Shown: positions 27,922 through 37,364, counted from the first letter of the stretch. The stretch: DNA of 64,000 bases from Lunatimonas sp. (GCF_020832325.1 NZ_JAFIEU010000029.1:62001-126000), one strand, 5' to 3'. The notes: generated from the sequence alone by a model not told the origin. Made by a program: numbers and translations.

Positions 27922-29129
27922 GATTGCAGTTTCTCCAATGTCCAAAGCAACTCCCGGGATATGGACTCTCCTAGACTCAAATGGATATCCTCGGGAAGAA
28001 CCTCCCAAGTATAGGTTTCAATTTCCAGGTGGTTGGTAAGCGGGCGTTCGTTCACCAACTTAAGCACCTCGGTGATATCTCCCTGCGTAGAGGCCAACCT
28101 CCCATAGGTATCCAAAAAAATCGGCACGTGGAAGTGGATACGCCATTCGGTGAGCTTCGTCTCCGCTAGGGTAACAAGGGCGTCGGGAAGGTCACGAAAA
28201 GACTTCAGCGAACCGTTCTCCCTTTTCCCCACCACCTGATGCAGGTACGTGGATTCTACAAACGGATGCAGGGCTTTCTCTACCTTTTTACGCTCACTGA
28301 TTTCTACGGGAATCGGTACCTTCAACGCCGCACTGATCTGTATCTTTCCGATCTTGATGCCTTCTCGATCCAAGGCGTCAAACACCTCTTGGTGATGTTC
28401 GAAGCCTACGGCAAAATGGCAGATATCGTAACACACGCGGATATGCTCCTTTAGAGCCTTTTCGGCTTGCTCATCCGTTAGACCAAATTTTTCCTTAAAC
28501 ACAGGCACTCCTAGCGGTAGCAGCCAATTGCTGAAAAACGATATAAGCTCCTCGCTGTTCTCAATCAATCCATCCGGCTCTGGTTCAATGTCCAGGTGCA
28601 GCAGCTTGCCTTGCTGCTGATAGATTTCAAAAAGTCTAACGGCCACTTCCACCACCTGCTCGGTGCTGCGCTGCATGGCAAAATCCAGATCGGAAGGCTT
28701 TGGATGCCAGTATTTATAAGACAGGGGAGAGGTGGAAATACCACCATCCATCCCTTCGGCCAACAACACCGAAAGGATGTCGAATAGACGAAGCGTGTAA
28801 GCCTTTCTGTCCGCTGTGGTCCAATCCGGCGTGTGCACCTCGTCCTTTACCACCTGTCGGTGGAATCCGCCATACGGAAAGCCGTTGAACGTAAAGATAT
28901 AGAAGCCGTTTTCGTCCAGCCAACGCTTGAAGGCAGGCAATTGGTCATCCTTCAAGATATCCAAGCTCGCCTCGTTGGACAGGCGCAGGCCTATGGCAAG
29001 GGGCTCGGAACCTGACACCTTGGACTTTATTTCTGGCAGGTACTTCTCCAAATTTGCCTTGGTAGCCGCCCAGCTTTCACCCGGGTGGATGTTGGAACAA
29101 TAAGTGAGATGATGCTGCTTTACGTGCAT
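27918..29129 (-). CDS. eboE: EboE metabolite-traffic protein (xylose-isomerase-like TIM barrel)
   Basis: A 403-residue TIM-barrel protein of the sugar isomerase/endonuclease IV fold. Signatures are HLTYCSNIHPGESWAATKANL (start to about 27), YIFTFNGFPYGGFH (about 93-106), HLDIEPEPDG (about 198-207, acidic metal site) and RVCYDICHFAVGFE (about 250-263, Asp and His). These place it in the EboE family. The gene lies between eboD (35-base gap) and eboF (4-base overlap). Its reaction is unproven; the family is named for its need in moving a metabolite across the inner membrane in Nostoc. Confidence 0.9.
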   Translation of the reverse strand: MHVKQHHLTYCSNIHPGESWAATKANLEKYLPEIKSKVSGSEPLAIGLRLSNEASLDILKDDQLPAFKRWLDENGFYIFTFNGFPYGGFHRQVVKDEVHTPDWTTADRKAYTLRLFDILSVLLAEGMDGGISTSPLSYKYWHPKPSDLDFAMQRSTEQVVEVAVRLFEIYQQQGKLLHLDIEPEPDGLIENSEELISFFSNWLLPLGVPVFKEKFGLTDEQAEKALKEHIRVCYDICHFAVGFEHHQEVFDALDREGIKIGKIQISAALKVPIPVEISERKKVEKALHPFVESTYLHQVVGKRENGSLKSFRDLPDALVTLAETKLTEWRIHFHVPIFLDTYGRLASTQGDITEVLKLVNERPLTNHLEIETYTWEVLPEDIHLSLGESISRELLWTLEKLQS

Positions 29130-29164
29130 ATAAATTGGGTTACTTAGGGAAAATGGAAAGTTCT

Positions 29165-30319
29165 TTACGAGGAGACATTTTGTCCCTCCATCTGTGACGC
29201 CTTTAGCCTGGCGGCAGCCTCTTGGATAAGCTCGGTGTCCATTGCATGCACCTCTACCCCACGTCCGATCTTTTCCAGCAACATGATGGTAAGCCTGCCT
29301 CCCAAGTGCTCTCTAAACTCCTGCAGCCCCTGTAGCAATACCTCTCCCGAAAGTTCAGGCACATACAGATCGAAGCCCAGGTCGCGGATTACTTGGATAA
29401 TCTGATCCAGCTCGTCGGCCGTCAACAACCCTTTCAGGTAAGAATAGGTGGAGTCCAACGCGATGCCGATCGCCACGGCCTCGCCATGTCGAACGCGGTA
29501 GTCCGTCAAGTGTTCCAGCTTATGGGCCGCCCAGTGGCCGAAGTCCAAGGGCCTGGATGAACCGGTTTCAAAGGGGTCCCTCCCAGCGATATGCTCCATG
29601 TGCATCTCTGCACAACGAACGATCAGGTAGGCCATCGCGTCCATGTCCCGCTCGGCCAATGCAGGAGCATTCTCCACAATCCATTGAAAGAAATCAGCAT
29701 CTTTGATCAAGGCAACCTTAATCGCCTCGGATATCCCGGATCGCCAATCCCGGTCATCCAGTGTTTCCAAGAATGCCAAGTCATTGATTACGGCGGCAGG
29801 TGGGGCAAAGGTGCCCAGAAAATTCTTTTTGCCGTAGGCATTGATGCCGTTTTTGACCCCTACACCGGAATCGTTTTGGGAAAGCACCGTGGTAGGTATG
29901 CGGATATGCCGAATCCCCCTGTGGGCAATGGCAGCCGCAAAGCCTACCATGTCCAGCAAGGCACCTCCTCCGATGGCAATGATATACGAATGCCGGTCTA
30001 TGCCAAAGTCATTGGAGGCATCCAATACCTGTTGAAAGGACTTTTGGTCGTTTTTGCACTGCTCCCCGCCGGGTACTACCAACGGATCGGCCGCTAGCGT
30101 GAATACGCCACTGTGTGACTGGGCATATTTTAGTATATCGCTGATCAAGGTCGGATGGGCGTCACTAACACCCTGATCGATCACAAAAAAGGCTTTGGGG
30201 ATTTTATCACCCTTCAGCAGGTCAGCCAGAAGGGTATTCTTGGGGTCAAATAGGCGCGATGTAAAACAAACCGGATACCGAAAGGGTACGCTAAATGTTT
30301 GCTCAATAACTTTGTTCAT
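29165..30319 (-). CDS. eboD: EboD 3-dehydroquinate-synthase-like sugar phosphate cyclase
   Basis: A 384-residue cyclase of the dehydroquinate synthase fold. I use the ATG at 30319 (MNKVIEQTFSVPF), preceded by an AAGGA ribosome site; a TTG at 30340 in frame is weaker. The NAD site is VPGGEQCKND and IAIGGGALLDMVGFAAAI (about 112-129); the active-site lysine block KNGINAYGKKNFLGTF follows. Metal ligands are Glu in SEAIK, His in FGHWAAHKLE and His in RHGEAVAIG. The order and spacing differ enough from AroB to suggest a related cyclase, so this is probably not the shikimate enzyme but one acting on another sugar phosphate. EboC precedes it by 69 bases. Confidence 0.9.
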   Translation of the reverse strand: MNKVIEQTFSVPFRYPVCFTSRLFDPKNTLLADLLKGDKIPKAFFVIDQGVSDAHPTLISDILKYAQSHSGVFTLAADPLVVPGGEQCKNDQKSFQQVLDASNDFGIDRHSYIIAIGGGALLDMVGFAAAIAHRGIRHIRIPTTVLSQNDSGVGVKNGINAYGKKNFLGTFAPPAAVINDLAFLETLDDRDWRSGISEAIKVALIKDADFFQWIVENAPALAERDMDAMAYLIVRCAEMHMEHIAGRDPFETGSSRPLDFGHWAAHKLEHLTDYRVRHGEAVAIGIALDSTYSYLKGLLTADELDQIIQVIRDLGFDLYVPELSGEVLLQGLQEFREHLGGRLTIMLLEKIGRGVEVHAMDTELIQEAAARLKASQMEGQNVSS

Positions 30320-30388
30320 CTGATTATCCTTGTTTATCAATGTTCATATGGCTGCCGCCTCCAATATAGTTAACCCCTTCCAAGCCCA

Positions 30389-31291
30389 TTAGGTTACAGC
30401 AAACCTTTTTGCAAGCCACCTTGATAAAGGCAGTAGCGCCAAAATGATCAAGGCAACCCACCAACCGGCAAATGCCGCGGCAAAGCAGGCATTCATCACG
30501 ATCAAGGAAAGGACCCCGGCCTTTACCGCCTTGCCGATATGTTTGGGCTCCTGCGTGGCTATCGCCTTCCACAACGGGGGCAGAATGAGGTATGCAAATA
30601 GGCCGATAAAGGGAACTACCTGCCAGAAGCCATATCCCTGTTGCTTCACGGAAATAGCTAATAGCGCGGCAAATATGGCAAAATAAATCCATAATCCTCC
30701 CAAGAGCGCGCTTCGGTTTTTGCCGTGCACCTCCCCCCGACTGATCATCGTGATCGCCGAAATGTAGGCAATGGGAATCAATGCCAGGTACCAATGGGGA
30801 CCAATGGACTCGGGAATCAGACTCACGCCAAGGAGCAGATTGGCCCCACGGCATAGCCCCATATTGATAGGGCCGAAGATCTGTTGGTGCTTGCCCCAAG
30901 CATCATAGATTACGGCAAATACCGCTATAAATACCGCAATCTCACCACTCCAGACACCGACCTGCAACGCAGCTATGATACCCAGTAGCAGGAGGCCTGC
31001 TGCCATTAATCCCGCACTCCACACGCTGATCTGCCCCGAAGGAATTGGCCGCTCGGGCCGCTCCACCCGATCCAGCTCTGCATCAAACACGTCGTTAAAA
31101 GCAACCCCTCCACCATAGAGGCCAATGGTGGCTATCGTGAGCCAAACCATGTCTCCGAGGTACACCGAGAGGTCGCCGCTAATCAGTGCGGCGACTACCC
31201 CTGAAATAGCAAAACCCGCCCATATGTCCGCTATGGCGGTAACGATATTGGCGGGCCTCGTGAGGCGTATGTGCGCTAATAGGTTTCCCAT
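30389..31291 (-). CDS. eboC: EboC UbiA-like prenyltransferase
   Basis: A 300-residue integral membrane protein with about eight to nine helices. The UbiA motifs are visible: LTRPANIVTAIADIWAG at the N-terminus, the first aspartate-rich site NDVFDAELDRVERPERPIPSG (about 66-86, NDxxDxxxD), and the second site YDAWGK (about 128-133, DxxGK). This family attaches isoprenyl chains to an acceptor in the membrane, here unknown. The start ATG lies 6 bases after eboB. EboC is the membrane anchor candidate of the cluster: a polyprenylated carrier made here could move a metabolite across the membrane. Confidence 0.92.
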   Translation of the reverse strand: MGNLLAHIRLTRPANIVTAIADIWAGFAISGVVAALISGDLSVYLGDMVWLTIATIGLYGGGVAFNDVFDAELDRVERPERPIPSGQISVWSAGLMAAGLLLLGIIAALQVGVWSGEIAVFIAVFAVIYDAWGKHQQIFGPINMGLCRGANLLLGVSLIPESIGPHWYLALIPIAYISAITMISRGEVHGKNRSALLGGLWIYFAIFAALLAISVKQQGYGFWQVVPFIGLFAYLILPPLWKAIATQEPKHIGKAVKAGVLSLIVMNACFAAAFAGWWVALIILALLPLSRWLAKRFAVT

Positions 31292-31297
31292 CCGGGC

Positions 31298-32209
31298 TTA
31301 GTTGCCGTTAGATTTTACCGAGGCTTCATCCTCCACCAGAGGGGTCTGACCGCGCAAGACGGAGTTGCCGTCGTGGAGTTCGGTCTGATTGATGGGCGCC
31401 CGGCTTAGCCAGTCGCTTTCTTTTATCTGTCCGCTTTTGCCGTAGATATCGAGCGCATTTTGGTAACAGGTCATCCGAATATGTGCTTCGGATATGCCCC
31501 GGTCTCGCATGATCTGGGCGGTTCTGGGTACGGCAAGGGGATCACTTACTCCCCAATCGGCCGAACTGTCCACGATGATCCGATCCGGACCATACTGCTC
31601 CACCACCACCGCCATGCGGGTGCTGTCCATCTTGGAGTGTGGGTAGATGGTGAATCCGGCCCAATAGCCCCTGTCCAGCACGTCTCTTACCGTTTCTTCG
31701 TTGTTGTGGTCCACCACCACCATCGTAGGATCCATTCCATGCTCCTCGCATACGGCCATGCTGCGCAGGGTGCCCTTTCGTTTGTCCCGGTGGGGGGTAT
31801 GAATCATCACCGGCAGGTTCATTTCCTTGGCCAGCTCCAGTTGGGCCCGGAAGAATCGGTCTTCCGCCTCAGTCTGATCGTCGTAGCCGATCTCACCGAT
31901 GGCTACCACGCCTTCCTTCCCCGCATAGAGTGGCAGCAACTCCATGACCTCCTCGGCCAGAGCCACGTTGTTGGCTTCCTTGCTGTTCAGGCCGATGGTG
32001 CAGTAGTGCTTGATGCCAAATTGCTTGGCCCGAAAGCGCTCCCAGCCCACCAGGGTACTGAAATAATCCTGAAAACTGCCCACCGTCGTGCGGGGCTGCC
32101 CCAGCCAGAATGCGGGTTCGATCACGGCCACAATGCCCGCTTTTTTCATCGCTTTGTAGTCGTTGGTGGTCCGGGAGACCATATGGATATGTGGATCTAA
32201 GTACATCAT
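31298..32209 (-). CDS. eboB: EboB TatD-family metal-dependent hydrolase
   Basis: A 303-residue amidohydrolase-fold protein. Metal-site motifs are DPHIHM (His-x-His at about 6-8), AIGEIGYDDQTEAE (about 102-115), the H of MIHTPHRDK (about 136-144), VVDHNNEE (about 167-174) and DSSADWGVSDPLAV (about 215-228). These match TatD-like deoxyribonuclease/hydrolase proteins of the ebo cluster. The C-terminal 30 residues beyond the barrel look disordered. The gene follows eboA by 87 bases and precedes eboC by 6. Two ATG codons stand at the start; I keep the first. Confidence 0.9.
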   Translation of the reverse strand: MMYLDPHIHMVSRTTNDYKAMKKAGIVAVIEPAFWLGQPRTTVGSFQDYFSTLVGWERFRAKQFGIKHYCTIGLNSKEANNVALAEEVMELLPLYAGKEGVVAIGEIGYDDQTEAEDRFFRAQLELAKEMNLPVMIHTPHRDKRKGTLRSMAVCEEHGMDPTMVVVDHNNEETVRDVLDRGYWAGFTIYPHSKMDSTRMAVVVEQYGPDRIIVDSSADWGVSDPLAVPRTAQIMRDRGISEAHIRMTCYQNALDIYGKSGQIKESDWLSRAPINQTELHDGNSVLRGQTPLVEDEASVKSNGN

Positions 32210-32296
32210 CGCGTAGGAATATTTATGCTAACCTAACTATTTTCGGGTTGTTTTTCAAGGCTTCTGCCTTTTGGACCGGCTCCTAAGTACAGGCCC

Positions 32297-33193
32297 TTAG
32301 GAAAAGGGAACGTATTGTCTGCCCACGCTGTCCCAGGTTACCTCCCCTGATTCGATTTGACGGCGTATTTCCGGATGCCTGCCCATCAACTCCTGTGCAG
32401 GAGGATAGTTGCTCACTGCCAGGGCCAGCATGCCGGCCTGCAGTTCCAGTGTGCTTCCCTGATCAAAGAGCTTTTCAATAAGGTAGAAGTTGCTGTCGTC
32501 TATAAACGGCCCCACGTAGCGCCAGAGTTCCGGCATCACGCTACGGTTTGCCGACCACCGTTCCCGCACGGCGTCGAGCAGCGTATCGGCCAGGTTGGCA
32601 TTGTTGCGGCTATCGGAGCCGATGATTTGGCACAGGGGGCGTTGCAGGAAGATGGCTTTCAGCACCAGTTGATTCCAGGCCATTTCGTTGAGCTGCTCGG
32701 AAGGAAAGGGATTGTTCAGCGCCACGGCGTCGAATACCGTACTGATATTGGAGCGCAGGCCTTCGGAAGCCCGCTGTGCCAGCCTGCCTTGGTGGGGCAG
32801 GATGCAAAGGGCGGCATAGAGTGCCTCCAACTCGTACATATCGCCCGTCTCAAAGAGGCGGCTAAGCTGTGCCATCCACCAGTCGGCATCGGATGCATTC
32901 AGGTGCAAAACCAGAAAAGCCCGTGCCGCCTTGAGCTGATCCCAGGTTTCCGGTCTCCAATCTTTCCGTAGTTTTTTGGCACTTGCCACGGCTTCGGTGG
33001 TGAGGGCAAATGCCTCTTTGGGAAAATACCTGGAGGCTTGGCCGAAGGCAATAAAGAGCGGGGAGGCCTTATCTGCTCCTGCGATCTTTACGGCTTGGGC
33101 CTGCAGCCATTCCGTGGCCCCGGAGGGGGTCTGCTGCTGCAGGTTTTCCAGTAAATAGGTGGTTATCCGGGAGTGGTCCAATGGGGTATTCAT
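32297..33193 (-). CDS. eboA: EboA domain-containing protein
   Basis: A 298-residue, mostly helical soluble protein with no signal peptide and no known enzyme motif. The conserved EboA pattern is clear: W at about 88 in WDQLKAARAFLVLHL, YELEALYAALCILPHQG (about 121-137), RSNISTVFDAVALNNPFPSEQ (split by family spacing, about 149-169), WNQLVLKAIFLQRPL (about 174-188), NANLADTLLDAVRERW (about 198-213) and PELWRYVG (about 219-226). The helical-repeat look suggests a scaffold. It is the first gene of the ebo operon, with a TAnnTTTA-like promoter box 29 bases upstream. Its role in the pathway is not known. Confidence 0.92.
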   Translation of the reverse strand: MNTPLDHSRITTYLLENLQQQTPSGATEWLQAQAVKIAGADKASPLFIAFGQASRYFPKEAFALTTEAVASAKKLRKDWRPETWDQLKAARAFLVLHLNASDADWWMAQLSRLFETGDMYELEALYAALCILPHQGRLAQRASEGLRSNISTVFDAVALNNPFPSEQLNEMAWNQLVLKAIFLQRPLCQIIGSDSRNNANLADTLLDAVRERWSANRSVMPELWRYVGPFIDDSNFYLIEKLFDQGSTLELQAGMLALAVSNYPPAQELMGRHPEIRRQIESGEVTWDSVGRQYVPFS

Positions 33194-33221
33194 GGCTAGA
33201 GGTGTAACAGCTACAACTCTG

Positions 33222-33229
33222 TAAAGTTA
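33222..33229 (-). promoter_or_regulatory. Putative -7 box of the ebo operon
   Basis: The minus strand reads TAACTTTA, one base off TAnnTTTG, 29 bases before the eboA ATG. No good -33 element is visible, so this is weak. Confidence 0.35.
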
Positions 33230-33440
33230 GCATTATTTTGACGGAGGAAGGCGAAAAGGCTGCGGTTTTTGACGAGTGGGCAGGACAAAAACCGGATGCA
33301 AAAGGTAAGGGATTAACGGTGGATGGGAGCAAGGCTGTTTCAGGGAAGTAAGTCATCGGATGATCGCGAGTGACTCGTCCTGCAATCATGACTTTAATGG
33401 ATCAATCCGGTTTGTTCAAAACGTATCTCACCAATAAATC

Positions 33441-33650
33441 TCCAGGGGCGTAGCCCTGTAATCTTAGTAGAAATAAATAGACCCCGTCAACAATGAGCGG
33501 CGTAGCCGATACATCTTATCTGCCCTGCCAGTCGGATATAAACACATAACCATCGCCCGGATTTCCAGGAACGAAAAAAATCCCTCTCCAAAAATTGAGC
33601 CGGTCCGTCCCAAATTCACATCCATAAAGATGTCAGGGCTAAACCCCTAT
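33441..33650. repeat. Degenerate REP-like hairpin repeats in the eboA / Gfo-Idh intergenic region
   Basis: Within the 573-base gap 33194-33766, two copies of GGCGTAGCC-N5-ATCTTA occur 52 bases apart (33447-33466 and 33499-33518). Each sits in a small hairpin: CAGGGGC-GTA-GCCCTG, and CGGC-GTA-GCCG. A third GGG-rich dyad, AGGGCTAAACCCCT (33635-33648), is followed by ATACCTACAATT. No reading frame in the gap resembles a protein. Confidence 0.5.
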
Positions 33651-33694
33651 ACCTACAATTGACCGATTGAACGCTATCACAATCACCATCCAAC

Positions 33695-33721
33695 AAAAAA
33701 GCCCGGAACATTGCCCCGGGC
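33695..33721 (-). terminator. Terminator of the catabolic operon 33767-38447
   Basis: GCCCGG (33701-33706) pairs with CCGGGC (33716-33721). On the minus strand the stem is followed by six T residues, 46 bases past the Gfo/Idh stop codon. Confidence 0.75.
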
Positions 33722-33766
33722 CTATAGCTATTAAATCAAACCGATCCTATCGGCTTCATTCAATCT

Positions 33767-34930
33767 TTACTTTTCCACCCAATCCACGCCGGTATCTTTC
33801 CAGCTACGGGAGGCCGCAGAGTCGAGCACAGCCTGACATACCTTCTGTGTCTCGTAGGCGTCGCGGAAGGTAGGGTGACAGGGCTCGCCGGTCTCCAAGC
33901 TCTTGAAGAAGTCCGCCACCTGATGGATAAAGGAATGCTCATACCCCACGCTGGTACCGGGTATCCACCATCGGTTCATATAAGGCTGATCGCCGTCCGT
34001 CACGTGGATGGATCTCCAACCTCTTACGATCGAATCATCACTATGATCAAAGTATTCCAGCCGGTTCATGTCGTGCAGGTCCCAACGGATAGACGCGTGC
34101 TCTCCGTTGATTTCGAAGGTATATAGCGCCTTGTGTCCACGTGCATACCGGGTAGCCTCAAACAAGCCCAGGGAACCGTTATCAAAGTGGCAGTGGAATA
34201 GACAGGCATCGTCAATACCAACTTTCTTCTTCTCTCCGCTACCTTGGTGCACCCGCTCCTTGATAAAGGTCTCCGTCACTGCGGAAACGTCCTTGATACC
34301 ACCGTTTAGCCACATCGCTGTATCCACACAGTGTGCCAACAGGTCACCGGTAACTCCGGATCCAGCTGCGTCCACATCCAACCTCCACAGCGCATCACCG
34401 CCCTGAGGCAAATCCGGGCTAATGGTCCAATCCTGTAGGAAATTGGCCCTGTAGTGGAATATTTTTCCCAATTTACCGGATTCCACCACCTGCTTGGCAA
34501 GGGTCACCGCGGGGATCCGTCGGTAGTTGTACCAAACGGTATTTTTCACTCCTGCCTTTTCGATCACCTCCACCATTTCTTTGGCTTCCGCCAGCGTACG
34601 TGCCAGGGGTTTTTCGCAAAGGATCATTTTACCGGCCTTGGCGGCGGCGATGGAAATCTCGGCGTGGGTGTCGTTGGGCGTACAGATATCCACGGCGTCT
34701 ACATCGTCGCGCTCGATTACTTTTCTCCAGTCTGTTTCGTAGGAGGCATAGCCCCACTGCTCGGCAAAGGCCTTAATTTTTTCCTCCCTACGTGAACAGG
34801 CTACCTGCAACACCGGACGGTATTCGTATTCGGGAAAGAAGTCTCCCAGTCTTTTATATCCGTTGGTATGGATTCTTCCCATCAAACCCGTACCGATCAT
34901 GGCAATTCGTATTGGCTTCTTTTCACTCAT
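33767..34930 (-). CDS. Gfo/Idh/MocA family NAD(P)-dependent oxidoreductase
   Basis: A 387-residue soluble dehydrogenase. The Rossmann glycine motif [20 protein letters not shown] (about 7-26) and the catalytic CEKPLA (about 102-107) define the family, which oxidises or reduces sugars and cyclitols. A C-terminal alpha/beta substrate domain follows; [18 protein letters not shown] is typical of inositol and myo-inositol-like members. It is the last gene of a four-gene minus-strand operon with a TIM-barrel isomerase, a cupin and a DUF4432 protein, followed by a terminator. In related Bacteroidota loci such enzymes make 3-keto sugars; that role here is inference. Confidence 0.92.
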   Translation of the reverse strand: MSEKKPIRIAMIGTGLMGRIHTNGYKRLGDFFPEYEYRPVLQVACSRREEKIKAFAEQWGYASYETDWRKVIERDDVDAVDICTPNDTHAEISIAAAKAGKMILCEKPLARTLAEAKEMVEVIEKAGVKNTVWYNYRRIPAVTLAKQVVESGKLGKIFHYRANFLQDWTISPDLPQGGDALWRLDVDAAGSGVTGDLLAHCVDTAMWLNGGIKDVSAVTETFIKERVHQGSGEKKKVGIDDACLFHCHFDNGSLGLFEATRYARGHKALYTFEINGEHASIRWDLHDMNRLEYFDHSDDSIVRGWRSIHVTDGDQPYMNRWWIPGTSVGYEHSFIHQVADFFKSLETGEPCHPTFRDAYETQKVCQAVLDSAASRSWKDTGVDWVEK

Positions 34931-34978
34931 GGTTATTTCACATTTAACGTTAAAACTACATCAAAGAAACTGCGGAAT

Positions 34979-36010
34979 CTATTCACTCCAGCCGTGGGCG
35001 TTTCGCACTTGGATAAGTGCCGCTAGGATATCGTTCCAAGTCTGTTGCTTGCCCATGACGGCGTTGGGGAACATACAGCCATCCCAGCAGATATGCTTAA
35101 ACGCTTTGGTCAGCTCACCGCTTTCATCCCTCAGCCAGAACGCTGCATCTTCTGCTACAACCAGCTTCCCATTGGGGTCTGTCGCCAGACAGTGTCTGCC
35201 GGTCTTGTCGTGAGATCCTGAACCGAACACGGTGCCGTCATTTTGAGCTACGTGAAAATCAATCGTCCATGGCCGCAGCGCTGCAGTCATTTCTTTCAGC
35301 GCAGCCTTCAATACGCCTCGATCCTTCCAGTCATAGCCTTCGGGAAGGATTCTATGCTCGGGATAGTTGTATCCCATGGTATAGAGCAGGGTATGGGCCA
35401 TATCGGCCTGAAAGCCCAGATTCGGGCTGTTTACCGATTCCAGCGTCTCCAGCATGGTTTTCCAAGAGTGCATACCGCCCCAGCAGATTTCGCCTTCGGC
35501 CGCCAGCCTCTCCCCGTAGTTGCCGGCGATATTGGCAGCTTCTTTTAGCGTCTCTACAATGACTTTCTGACTTCCTTTTGGATCCTTCGCCCATTGCTCT
35601 GGGCTGCTGGCAGTGTCCACGCGCACGATGCCGTATTCTCTTACTCCAAGGTCTTTCAGCTTTTGGGCAAATTTGCAGGACTTCTCCACCATATCGAGGT
35701 AAATACCTCTATCTTCGTCGGAGCCTAGTATGGGGCCACCCCAGATGGGTGCTACCACACTGCCAATCTTTAGGCCTAAAGCCGAGACTTTGTCTGCCAG
35801 CCTCTTGGCCTCGTCATCTCCGCCTTCCAAGTTTACATGGGGTTCAAACAACCCCACATCCACACCGTCAAACTTGACACCGTCTACCTCTGCATTGGCG
35901 GTGAATTGAAGCATCTCGTCCAGTGAAATTACCGGCTCGGAATCAGGCCCTTTACCTACAATCCCAGGCCAAGTAGCATTATGTAACTTTGGAAAATTAT
36001 TTTGGGACAT
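34979..36010 (-). CDS. TIM-barrel sugar phosphate isomerase/epimerase family protein
   Basis: A 343-residue xylose-isomerase-like TIM barrel. Metal-site candidates are Glu in LFEPHVNLEGGDDEAK (about 53-68), Glu and His in EICWGGMHSWKTMLETLE (about 173-190), Asp/His in GFQADMAHTLLYTMG (about 200-214) and WTIDFHVAQNDG (about 247-258). No signal peptide. It is third in the operon, 48 bases before the Gfo/Idh gene, so the two probably act on the same keto-sugar or cyclitol. The exact reaction cannot be told from sequence. Confidence 0.9.
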   Translation of the reverse strand: MSQNNFPKLHNATWPGIVGKGPDSEPVISLDEMLQFTANAEVDGVKFDGVDVGLFEPHVNLEGGDDEAKRLADKVSALGLKIGSVVAPIWGGPILGSDEDRGIYLDMVEKSCKFAQKLKDLGVREYGIVRVDTASSPEQWAKDPKGSQKVIVETLKEAANIAGNYGERLAAEGEICWGGMHSWKTMLETLESVNSPNLGFQADMAHTLLYTMGYNYPEHRILPEGYDWKDRGVLKAALKEMTAALRPWTIDFHVAQNDGTVFGSGSHDKTGRHCLATDPNGKLVVAEDAAFWLRDESGELTKAFKHICWDGCMFPNAVMGKQQTWNDILAALIQVRNAHGWSE

Positions 36011-36128
36011 AATTAAAATGGTTTTAGATTAACTAACTGATTAATGTACTAGTAGAAGTAAGGCGGATAAAAATAATGCATTTATCCTAGAATATACGCA
36101 TATTTTAACGCCTTTCTCCAGTCGATGT

Positions 36129-37334
36129 TTACAATTTCAGATCCGGATTGTTCGGCCCGAAATGCTTGAGCATCACGATAGGGTCTGTCTTGGAGAGATT
36201 GGTGATCTTCACCCCTTCCATGGCGGCGTTTTCCGTCACGAAATACTCGTCGTGGGTAAGCTGCCCGTAACGGATCAACGCAGGGGTTTCGATATCCCAT
36301 ACACCGATGGTACCATGCCCTTGCATCATGATAAAGCCATAGGCAGCGCTGTCTTTGATAACGACCGTCTGTCCGGGTAGGACGGTTAATTCCTTCGCGG
36401 AAAAATCAGCCGAACGGTAACAAATCCACTTGTCAATGTATCCAGCTGCTTCCATTTCCTCCAACGGCTTCACCGGAATAGGCTCCATAAAGCGCGTCTC
36501 AAGCAGGTTGGGGTTAACGTTCAGTTCCCAATCGATCACCTCCATCAATTGATCGTAGTCACCGATTCGGTCTTTGGGCGTACCCTTCCAAAGCAGTTCT
36601 TCGGGTATAATCGCCTCGTTTACCAGCGACTGGTACATGGCAAACACGTCAGAAGCCTTCTGCGGCTCGTAGGTACACAAGCTGCCCGGTGCGTGAAGCA
36701 TCCCCGGAGGCACATCCCATCCGGTTCCCGGCTGCAGCCTGAAGGCTTGGGAATAGTTGGTGATCTTATTATCGCCCTTTGTAAAATTCATCAAGCATTC
36801 TTTGATCTGCTCTTTGGTGGTACCTGGCGCAATGCCAAAGAAGGTGTAGGGGAAATCTCCCCCGTGGTTGTTCAACTGAGGCGGGAAGTAATAGGCCTCG
36901 GGCTTGCCTTTTTGGCCTACTTTGGCGGCATGCTCGTCGTTGTGGTGTATGTGGTGGGGAAGAGGCCCCATGTTGTCAAAAAACTTGGAGTACATGGGCC
37001 AGCTTTTGTACTCGTTCCAGATACGATCTCCAATGATGGCTCCTTGAAGCTCGTCGATTACATCCTTCAACAGAATCAATTCCTCTTTGCCGTCAGGACC
37101 CACTACCACTTTGCTCAAGCCTTCGTCTTTGCCTGTCAGCGGACCGTTTTCGGCGGGGGTGGTGGATGAAAACCAACGCTCGTCAATGCCACCGCGCTCG
37201 CCGCCCAAGATGTAATAATCATCTGGATGCAGCTTGATCCTTCTTCCGGGTACGCAAAATGAACGGGGAACCCAGTTAGGAGCCAGTCTCAAAATACCCT
37301 GGCCTTCTTCTAATGCTTTTTTTGCCAAACTCAT
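36129..37334 (-). CDS. Cupin-fold protein, phosphomannose-isomerase-like
   Basis: A 401-residue cytoplasmic protein with two cupin-like halves. The metal-binding pattern HHIHHNDEHA (about 125-134) and GTGWDVPPGMLHAPGSL (about 203-219) is close to type I phosphomannose isomerases. A second cupin core lies at about 310-395. The catalytic lysine region of mannose-6-phosphate isomerase is not obvious, so it may act on another sugar or serve as a regulator or dioxygenase. It is second in the operon, 30 bases after the DUF4432 gene. Sure of the fold, unsure of the substrate. Confidence 0.8.
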   Translation of the reverse strand: MSLAKKALEEGQGILRLAPNWVPRSFCVPGRRIKLHPDDYYILGGERGGIDERWFSSTTPAENGPLTGKDEGLSKVVVGPDGKEELILLKDVIDELQGAIIGDRIWNEYKSWPMYSKFFDNMGPLPHHIHHNDEHAAKVGQKGKPEAYYFPPQLNNHGGDFPYTFFGIAPGTTKEQIKECLMNFTKGDNKITNYSQAFRLQPGTGWDVPPGMLHAPGSLCTYEPQKASDVFAMYQSLVNEAIIPEELLWKGTPKDRIGDYDQLMEVIDWELNVNPNLLETRFMEPIPVKPLEEMEAAGYIDKWICYRSADFSAKELTVLPGQTVVIKDSAAYGFIMMQGHGTIGVWDIETPALIRYGQLTHDEYFVTENAAMEGVKITNLSKTDPIVMLKHFGPNNPDLKL

Positions 37335-37364
37335 AGGTAGTAAATCGATTTATTGTTAGTTATT

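Noticed and set aside
27922-28008. Upstream start of eboF at 28008
   Set aside because: It lies within eboE coding sequence and adds 29 residues with no likeness to the phosphodiesterase family.
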